A stretch of DNA of 64,000 bases from Rhizobium sp. WYJ-E13 (GTDB taxonomy: Bacteria; Pseudomonadota; Alphaproteobacteria; Rhizobiales; Rhizobiaceae), in assembly GCF_018987265.1 (NCBI RefSeq), contig NZ_CP076854.1, forward strand, positions 1,798,001-1,862,000. The letters run 5' to 3'. Every line of letters begins with the position of its first letter. The first letter of the stretch is position 1. Under the pieces are notes generated by a model, which searched no databases, was not told where the DNA came from, and worked only from the letters and a program-made list of their open reading frames with translations. Positions 58,531 to 64,000 of the stretch are shown here, piece after piece. The translations under genes and the position numbers were made by a program.

Positions 58531-60840
58531 TTATCTCGCTTCGAAGTGAGGCTGAGCAAAAGCCTCAACGACTCCTGCATGTTCGACATCAACCTTCCTA
58601 ACTTGAACAAGGCAGGTTTGCGCGCTGCAACCCTGTGACAGCGATGATGACGGTGTATCCAGGGTCAAGGCATTGGGATTGCCGTGCCGTTCCAGATCAC
58701 GCTTGTGATCCATGTCGAACCATGCGCCTGTCGACAGCCTCACAACACCTGGCATGATCGCCTCAGAAATCACCACACCAGAGATAACCCGCCCGCGCTT
58801 ATTGTGGATTTCGACGAGATCCCCTCCAACAATTTCTCGGGCCTGTGCATCCTCCGGGTTTATGAAGATCGGCTCACGGCCCTTGATCTTACCCGCTTTG
58901 CTGTGTGGACTGGCGTCCAACTGGCTGTGTAGCCGGCGCACGGGCTGATCTGAAATCAAGTGCAGTTCCTGGCCGCCCCGCAAAGCCGCGCCCAGCCATT
59001 CCGGCGGCTCGAACCAGGTTGGGTGACCAGGGCAATCTTCAAGTGCAAAGCTGTCGACGGTTTCAGAAAAAATCTCGATACGGCCGGATGGGGTCGGTAA
59101 GGGATTGTCGTCCGGCGCGTGGCGGAAGGCCTCCAGCATCACGACCGGCTTGGCCCGCGGCCCGAGGTCGATAAGGCCGGCTTCCCAAAAATCGCCGAAC
59201 TCCGGCAGATCGATGCTCCTTGCGGCAGCGTTGTCGCGGCCCAATGCATAGATGCGCTTCAGCCATCCGCTCTCATCAAGTCCTTCCGAGAAATCGATGC
59301 CGAGCCGCTTGGAAAGATCGTCGAAAATATCGAAATCACTGCGTGACTGTCCGAAAGGCTCCTGGACCTTTTTCATCGCAACGATCAGGTCTTCGCCGCC
59401 GGAGGATGCGATATCGTTGCGTTCCAGCGGAGTGGTGACCGGCAGCACGATATCGGCAAGCTTCGCCGTCGACGTCCAGTAGGGTTCGTTGACGACGATG
59501 GTCTCCGGCTTCTGCCAAGCTTGCAAGAGACGATTGAGATCCTGATGATGATGGAACGGATTACCGCCGGCCCAATAGACCAACCGGATATCGGGATAGA
59601 CAAAGGCCTTGCCATTATAGGTGAAGCCGTCACCGGGATTGAGCAGCATGTCGGTGATGCGCGCGACCGGAATGAACGTGGAAATCGGGTTTTTCCCCTG
59701 CGGAAAAGCACCGAACTTGAAGCGGGGATTGTCGTGGCCGACGGAATTCAAGGCGCCGTAACCAATGCCAAAGCCGCCGCCGGGTAGGCCGATCTGGCCT
59801 AGCATGGCCGCCAAGGTCACCGTCATCCAGAATGGCTGTTCGCCATGCACGGCGCGCTGCAGCGACCATGAGACGTTGATCATCGTCCGGCTCGTCGCCA
59901 TTTCCCGCGCCAGCGAGGTGATCCGTCGGGCATCGATACCGCAGATCACGGATGCCCATTCCGGGGACTTGGCAATGCCGTCGTTCTCGCCGAGGAGATA
60001 GGGCCTGAAACGCTCATAGCCGACGCAATGGCTTTGCAGGAACGAGAAATCGGCAAGTCCCTCGGCATCCAGCACATAGGCAAGCGCCAGCATGAGCGCC
60101 ACGTCCGTGTTCGGGCGGATAGCCAGCCATTCGCTGTCAACCGGCATGTTATCAGACACCGGGCTGACATTGACAAAGCGCGTACCGGCCATTTCCATCG
60201 CCTTCATGCCGGCCGTCACGCGGTGGCGCCCGGCGCCTCCGGCAGACATCTGGGCATTCTTCACCGGCACGCCGCCGAAGGTAAGGAACAGCTCGGTATG
60301 CCGCGCCATCACGTCGAATGACGTGTGTTGGTCGAGAAGGATCTCGGTCGATGCGATCGCGTGAGGCAGGATCACCCGCCCCGCCGCAAGACTGTAATTG
60401 TCGACGCTGCCAACATAACCGCCGATCAGGTTGAGGAAACGGTGCACCTGGCTTTGCGCGTGGTGAAAGCGGCCAGCGCTGGCCCAGCCATAGGAGCCAC
60501 CGAAGATCGCCTCATTGCCGAATTTTTCACGGATACGCTGAAATTCGCGCGCCAAAAGATCGAGCGCCTCGTCCCATTCCACCTCAATGAAAGGTTCGCG
60601 GCCGCGCAAATGCGGGTTGGCGCCCGGTCCACTTTGCAACCAGCTTTTGCGGATCGAAGGCTTTGCGATCCGCACCGACTTCAGCGTTGCTGATGCCATA
60701 TGAAGGCCGATCGGAGACGGATCGGCATCCTCCGCCGCACCGCGGATCGACACGCCACCGGTGGCTTCGGGCTCTATCTCATAGACGCCCCAGTGGGCAG
60801 CAGTGCGGATCTTGCGGTTGGACCTTTTTGCGTGGTCCAT
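58531..60840 (-). CDS. BisC-like molybdopterin oxidoreductase
   Basis: A 769-residue DMSO-reductase-family enzyme of the biotin sulfoxide reductase/TMAO reductase branch. It opens with T-A-A-H-W-G, lacks an iron-sulfur cysteine motif, and has the molybdenum ligand Ser121 in G-S-Y-G-W-A-S-A-G-R-F-H. No Tat signal is present, so it is cytoplasmic, as BisC is. It reduces a sulfoxide or N-oxide; the true substrate is open (biotin or methionine sulfoxide, or another N-oxide). Its start overlaps the GntR gene stop by one base. The terminal 20 residues appear variable. Confidence 0.85.
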   Translation of the reverse strand: MDHAKRSNRKIRTAAHWGVYEIEPEATGGVSIRGAAEDADPSPIGLHMASATLKSVRIAKPSIRKSWLQSGPGANPHLRGREPFIEVEWDEALDLLAREFQRIREKFGNEAIFGGSYGWASAGRFHHAQSQVHRFLNLIGGYVGSVDNYSLAAGRVILPHAIASTEILLDQHTSFDVMARHTELFLTFGGVPVKNAQMSAGGAGRHRVTAGMKAMEMAGTRFVNVSPVSDNMPVDSEWLAIRPNTDVALMLALAYVLDAEGLADFSFLQSHCVGYERFRPYLLGENDGIAKSPEWASVICGIDARRITSLAREMATSRTMINVSWSLQRAVHGEQPFWMTVTLAAMLGQIGLPGGGFGIGYGALNSVGHDNPRFKFGAFPQGKNPISTFIPVARITDMLLNPGDGFTYNGKAFVYPDIRLVYWAGGNPFHHHQDLNRLLQAWQKPETIVVNEPYWTSTAKLADIVLPVTTPLERNDIASSGGEDLIVAMKKVQEPFGQSRSDFDIFDDLSKRLGIDFSEGLDESGWLKRIYALGRDNAAARSIDLPEFGDFWEAGLIDLGPRAKPVVMLEAFRHAPDDNPLPTPSGRIEIFSETVDSFALEDCPGHPTWFEPPEWLGAALRGGQELHLISDQPVRRLHSQLDASPHSKAGKIKGREPIFINPEDAQAREIVGGDLVEIHNKRGRVISGVVISEAIMPGVVRLSTGAWFDMDHKRDLERHGNPNALTLDTPSSSLSQGCSAQTCLVQVRKVDVEHAGVVEAFAQPHFEAR

Positions 60841-61532
60841 TATTTCGCCGCTGCCGATGGCTCTTCGCGCTGCCGCAATGCCTCTATGACAATTCGCGCA
60901 CCGTCGGAGATCGCATGCTCGATCGCGGCGCGAGCCGCATCTGCGCTCTTCTCCTGCAGAGCCCGCATCAGATCGTCGTAGTTATGGTGATCGCCGGAAG
61001 CGGACTGGACCTCCGGATAGAGATAATTAAAGCCAGGGCCTGCCTTCAGCCAAAGCATTTCGATGACGCCCAGAAGGGTTGGCATGCGAGCTGCGGCATA
61101 AAGTACGAAGCGAAACTCCTTGTTCAGGGCAAGGGCCAGATGCTGGTCTTTCGCCGTCTTCGCTGCCAAGTACTTTTTTAGAAGAACCCGCATCTGCGCA
61201 ATCTCTTTGCCGCTGATCTGACTTGCAGCATTGAATGCAGCGAGGCCCTCGACCGATTTGCGAATCTCGGAAATCTCGCGATATTGCGCCACTGTCATCG
61301 TCGGCACCCGAAAGGATTGTGCAGGTTCCGCGGTCAGGACGCCGGAGGCTGCGAAACGCACCAGCGCTTCACGCACCGGCGTAATGCTCATTCCGAGCGA
61401 GTCCGCCAAGTCCTTTGTGACAAGCCGTGTCCCCGGCTCCAGACGACCTTCGATGAGAGCCATGCGGATCTCATCCTCGACATGCGTCACAAGGCTCTTT
61501 CGCGGAGCCGCATTGAACAAAGCCGTACTCAC
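60840..61532 (-). CDS. GntR family regulator, FCD type
   Basis: A 230-residue FadR-type regulator. A winged helix (M-S-I-T-P-V-R-E-A-L-V-R-F at about residues 48-60) is followed by a helical FCD ligand domain. It is co-transcribed with the BisC-like gene, which overlaps it by one base, and is divergent from a dipeptide-type ABC operon. A perfect palindrome lies in the gap and should be its operator. Confidence 0.87.
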   Translation of the reverse strand: MSTALFNAAPRKSLVTHVEDEIRMALIEGRLEPGTRLVTKDLADSLGMSITPVREALVRFAASGVLTAEPAQSFRVPTMTVAQYREISEIRKSVEGLAAFNAASQISGKEIAQMRVLLKKYLAAKTAKDQHLALALNKEFRFVLYAAARMPTLLGVIEMLWLKAGPGFNYLYPEVQSASGDHHNYDDLMRALQEKSADAARAAIEHAISDGARIVIEALRQREEPSAAAK

Positions 61533-61605
61533 ATTATCCTCGCGGGTAGAAAAATTGCCCGTTTTTTACCACGGATTCGAAATTGCCTACATCTTGTCCA
61601 GATAG

Positions 61606-61620
61606 GATATATCATATATC
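61606..61620. promoter_or_regulatory. Perfect palindrome, probable GntR operator
   Basis: GATATATCATATATC has two 7-base arms around a central C. It lies in the 172-base gap between the GntR and binding-protein genes, about 85 bases from the binding-protein start. FCD regulators bind AT-rich palindromes of this length. Confidence 0.6.
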
Positions 61621-61704
61621 GTCCATCTATTAACAGCCCTTCCCTGTGGGAAGCCTGGAGTAAAATCGAATGTGAATACGAACTCCAAAGGAAGTGAAGG
61701 TCCC

Positions 61705-63192
61705 ATGAAAAGACTTGCTGCCCTCGCGCTTGCGGCATCCATGCTGCTGCCCCTGACCACGGCAAACGCTGACGCTGCCGATCTCGTCGTCGGACGCGGC
61801 GCTTCCACCACGGCGATGGATCCCGGTTTCCTGCGGGAAAGCGCGACGATCGTCGACAATATCTTCGATACGCTGGTCATGCGCGACAAGGATATGAGGC
61901 TCGTCCCGGGGCTCGCGACTTCTTGGAAGGCGATCGACGACACGACCTGGGAGTTCAAGCTGCGCGAGGGCGTTAAGTTCCACAACGGCGAGGACTTCGA
62001 TGCCGAAGCCGTTAAATTCACGCTCGACCGCGTTCTCGATCCGAATGCCAAGTCGCCCACGGTTTCCTATATCCGGACGATCGACAGCGTCTCGGTGGTC
62101 GATCCGCTGACCGTTCGCATCAAGACCAAGAGCGCAGATCCGCTTCTGCCGACCCGCATGAGCCGCTATCCGGCCTATATCGTGCCGCCGAAATACGTGA
62201 AGGAAGTCGGAAACGATGTCTTCGCTCGCAAGCCAGTCGGCACCGGCCCGTACAAGTTCGTCGAGTTCGTTCCGGACCAGCACGTCATTCTGGAAGCCAA
62301 CAAGGATTACTGGCGCGGCGCACCGTCGATAGACAAGGTCACCTGGCGCGCCATCCCTGATGGGACTGCCCGGATCACCGCTCTGCTGACCGGTGAAGTC
62401 GACCTGATCGAGAACGTCCCGGTCGATATCGCACCGATGATCAAGGAAAGCCCGGACGCCGACCTCGTGCAGGTCAAGAACGGAGGCCTGACCATCTATC
62501 TCGGCCTCGTGATGAGCGAAAAGCCGCTTGACAACGTCAAGGTCCGCCAGGCGCTGAACGCCGCAATCGACCGCCAATCGATCGTCACCAACATCCTGCA
62601 GGGCATGGCATCGCCGCGCGGCACGCAGGTGGGCGCGGCCGACTTCGGCTACAAGGATCTGCCGGTCACGGCCTATGATCCGAAGAAGGCGAAGGACCTG
62701 CTTGCCGAAGCTGGCTTCCCGAACGGCTTCTCGATCAAGATGCAGTCTACCCACCGTTACATGAAGGACGGCGAAGTCGCCCAGGCGATCGCCCAGCAGT
62801 TCGGTGATATCGGCGTCAAGGTCGAACAGGAGGTCCTCGACTGGTCGGTCTATGTCCAGCAGGTGCCGCGCAAGGGGCCGATCTTCATGCTGGGCTGGGG
62901 CTCGACCCAGACGCTGGATGCCGATGCGGCCGTTTACGCAATCTTCAAGACGGGTGAACCCTATTCGACGGCGTCCATTCCGGAACTCGACAAGCTGCTC
63001 GATGAAAGCCGCTCGATCGTCGATCCTGCCAAGCGTGAGGCGGTCTTGGCCCAGATCCAGGATCTCGCCGCCGAACAGGTTCCGGTGATCCCGCTTTACC
63101 AGGAAGACGCGCTGTACGGTAAGGCGAAGTCGGTTACCTTCGAAGGACGCCCCGACGCCCGTATCCCGGTCTTCGACATCAGGAAGAAGTAG
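61705..63192 (+). CDS. Peptide-type ABC transporter substrate-binding protein
   Basis: A 495-residue family-5 periplasmic binding protein with a clean signal peptide (K-R-L-A-A-L-A-L-A-A-S-M, cleavage near A-D-A-A at residue 25). The mature part has W-E-F-K-L-R-E-G-V-K-F-H-N-G. I chose the ATG at 61705 with GGAAGTGAAGG before it. It is the first gene of an importer whose permease follows after eight bases. Shared control with the BisC-like reductase suggests that the imported compound contains a sulfoxide or N-oxide. Confidence 0.9.
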   Translation: MKRLAALALAASMLLPLTTANADAADLVVGRGASTTAMDPGFLRESATIVDNIFDTLVMRDKDMRLVPGLATSWKAIDDTTWEFKLREGVKFHNGEDFDAEAVKFTLDRVLDPNAKSPTVSYIRTIDSVSVVDPLTVRIKTKSADPLLPTRMSRYPAYIVPPKYVKEVGNDVFARKPVGTGPYKFVEFVPDQHVILEANKDYWRGAPSIDKVTWRAIPDGTARITALLTGEVDLIENVPVDIAPMIKESPDADLVQVKNGGLTIYLGLVMSEKPLDNVKVRQALNAAIDRQSIVTNILQGMASPRGTQVGAADFGYKDLPVTAYDPKKAKDLLAEAGFPNGFSIKMQSTHRYMKDGEVAQAIAQQFGDIGVKVEQEVLDWSVYVQQVPRKGPIFMLGWGSTQTLDADAAVYAIFKTGEPYSTASIPELDKLLDESRSIVDPAKREAVLAQIQDLAAEQVPVIPLYQEDALYGKAKSVTFEGRPDARIPVFDIRKK

Positions 63193-63199
63193 GCCAAGC

Positions 63200-64000
63200 A
63201 TGACACGGTTCTGGAATGTCCGGAACAATGCGGATGCCCTGTTCGCAACGTTCCTTCTGGTCGTGGTTCTGTTGCTCTGTGTCTTCGTGCCGCTCCTCTG
63301 GCCAGTCGACGCGGTACGGGGAACCCTGACCGCGACATTCAAGCCGCCACTTTCTGTTATCGGCGGGCAATTCCATCCGCTTGGAACCGACCAGCTCGGG
63401 CGAGACCTTCTCGCCCGGCTGGGCCTCGGCACAGCCATCTCGCTGTCGATCGTCATCGCCGCTTCAGTCATCTCCGTCGTGCTCGGCACGACGCTCGGCA
63501 TGATCGCCGGTTATTACCGCGGCTGGTTCGACATCATCATCATGCGCGCTGTCGACGTGCAGCTCGCCATTCCCTTCATTCTTCTCATCCTGCTGATCGT
63601 CGCGGTGATCGGCCCGAGCATGGGCAATCTCGTCGTCGTGCTTGGCGTCACTGGCTGGGCGGTCTTTGCCCGTGTCGCCCGCGCCAAGACGCTGGAAATC
63701 CGCGAGCTGGAATATATCGATGCCTCGCGATCGATCGGCCTGTCCGACATGGTCATCATCTTCCGCCATGTGCTGCCGAATATCGTCGGGCCGCAGACGG
63801 TGCTGATGACGCTCGACCTGCCGAGGTTGATCATCCTGGAGGCCTCCGTCGGCTTCCTCGGCCTTGGCGTGCAGCCCCCCACCCCGACCCTCGGCAACCT
63901 GATCGGCGAGGGCCGTTCCTATATCCTGCTTGCCAATTGGCTGGTGCTTTATCCGGGTCTCGTCATCGGCGCATTGGTGATCGGCTGCAATCTCATCGGC
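63200..64000 (+). CDS. Peptide-type ABC transporter permease (DppC type), partial
   Basis: A DppC-type permease that runs off the window end; 267 residues are visible. It starts M-T-R-F-W-N-V-R-N-N and shows P-L-G-T-D-Q-L-G-R-D near residue 65, Y-I-D-A-S-R-S-I-G-L near 172 and V-G-F-L-G-L-G-V near 219. Only the last few residues should be missing. A DppC-type gene directly after the binding protein, rather than a DppB type, is an unusual order; the DppB partner should lie beyond the window. Confidence 0.88.
   Translation, partial: MTRFWNVRNNADALFATFLLVVVLLLCVFVPLLWPVDAVRGTLTATFKPPLSVIGGQFHPLGTDQLGRDLLARLGLGTAISLSIVIAASVISVVLGTTLGMIAGYYRGWFDIIIMRAVDVQLAIPFILLILLIVAVIGPSMGNLVVVLGVTGWAVFARVARAKTLEIRELEYIDASRSIGLSDMVIIFRHVLPNIVGPQTVLMTLDLPRLIILEASVGFLGLGVQPPTPTLGNLIGEGRSYILLANWLVLYPGLVIGALVIGCNLIG

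Noticed and set aside
58335..58610. A possible small membrane protein on the minus strand after bgsA
   Set aside because: It overlaps the 3' end of the BisC-like gene, has no supporting family, and no good ribosome site was seen.
61630..63501. A 623-residue open frame on the minus strand
   Set aside because: It is the shadow of the binding-protein and permease genes on the plus strand, which have clear family motifs; long antisense frames are common in this GC-rich DNA.
1..64000. CRISPR arrays, tRNA or rRNA genes, plasmid replication genes
   Set aside because: No regularly spaced repeats, no tRNA-like cloverleaf and no repABC or similar genes were noticed on reading; a dedicated search was not possible.

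Overview
The window looks like accessory DNA (megaplasmid or genomic island) of a rhizobial alphaproteobacterium, of the Rhizobium/Ensifer/Agrobacterium type. The reasons are a GC-rich sequence with rhizobial codon use, a DUF982 protein, many solute-binding ABC transporters each with its own regulator, FixK/FNR-type boxes, and a gene pair that reads like bgsBA, the mixed-linkage beta-glucan synthase pair of Sinorhizobium meliloti. No tRNA, rRNA, CRISPR or replication gene was seen, and the species cannot be named from this sequence alone.

Region 1 (about 1-13.2 kb) is a stress and low-oxygen island. It holds a DUF982 protein, a COG2187-type kinase, a PAS-like/PRPP-synthetase fusion, a helix-hairpin-helix protein, two universal stress proteins, a beta-CASP RNA metallo-hydrolase, ChaB, PEP synthase, a degenerate glucokinase and an orphan GroEL. 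Five perfect TTGAY-N4-RTCAA boxes lie in its four promoter-bearing intergenic regions, so the island looks like one FixK/FNR regulon.

Region 2 (13.4-19.6 kb) is a sugar ABC transporter operon with a GntR/FCD regulator and an enolase-superfamily enzyme; the same CTGATCGATCAG operator core stands before both transcription units. Region 3 (19.7-27.7 kb) starts with an amidase pseudogene. It continues with an Opp/Dpp-type ABC operon that carries a hydantoin-racemase-like enzyme and an RpiR regulator, behind a sigma-54-type promoter and a perfect palindrome. Region 4 (27.8-29.1 kb) is a toxin-antitoxin pair followed by transposase and LysR debris.

Region 5 (29.2-36.3 kb, minus strand) is a seven-gene operon headed by a protein that joins a LacI DNA-binding domain to a PfkB sugar kinase. 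A LacI-type operator lies just before it. Downstream are an amidotransferase-like protein, a ribose-type ABC transporter and an M20 deacylase. Two insertion-sequence transposases (IS481 and a truncated IS630) separate it from region 6.

Region 6 (38.2-46.5 kb) is an Opp/Dpp-type ABC operon with a glycerophosphodiesterase-family enzyme, a HAD phosphatase and a divergent SorC regulator. Its gene content parallels the agrocinopine (acc) catabolic operon of Agrobacterium. Region 7 (46.7-58.3 kb) is a six-gene signalling operon: GGDEF-EAL, an ATPase-like protein, a STAS-methyltransferase fusion, a Cache-HAMP-SpoIIE phosphatase, an anti-sigma-kinase-like ATPase and a STAS protein. After it come an AraC regulator and bgsB-bgsA. 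Since BgsA-type synthases are activated by c-di-GMP, the signalling operon may control glucan production.

Region 8 (58.5-64 kb) has a BisC-like molybdoenzyme with its GntR regulator, divergent from a dipeptide-type ABC transporter that runs off the window edge.
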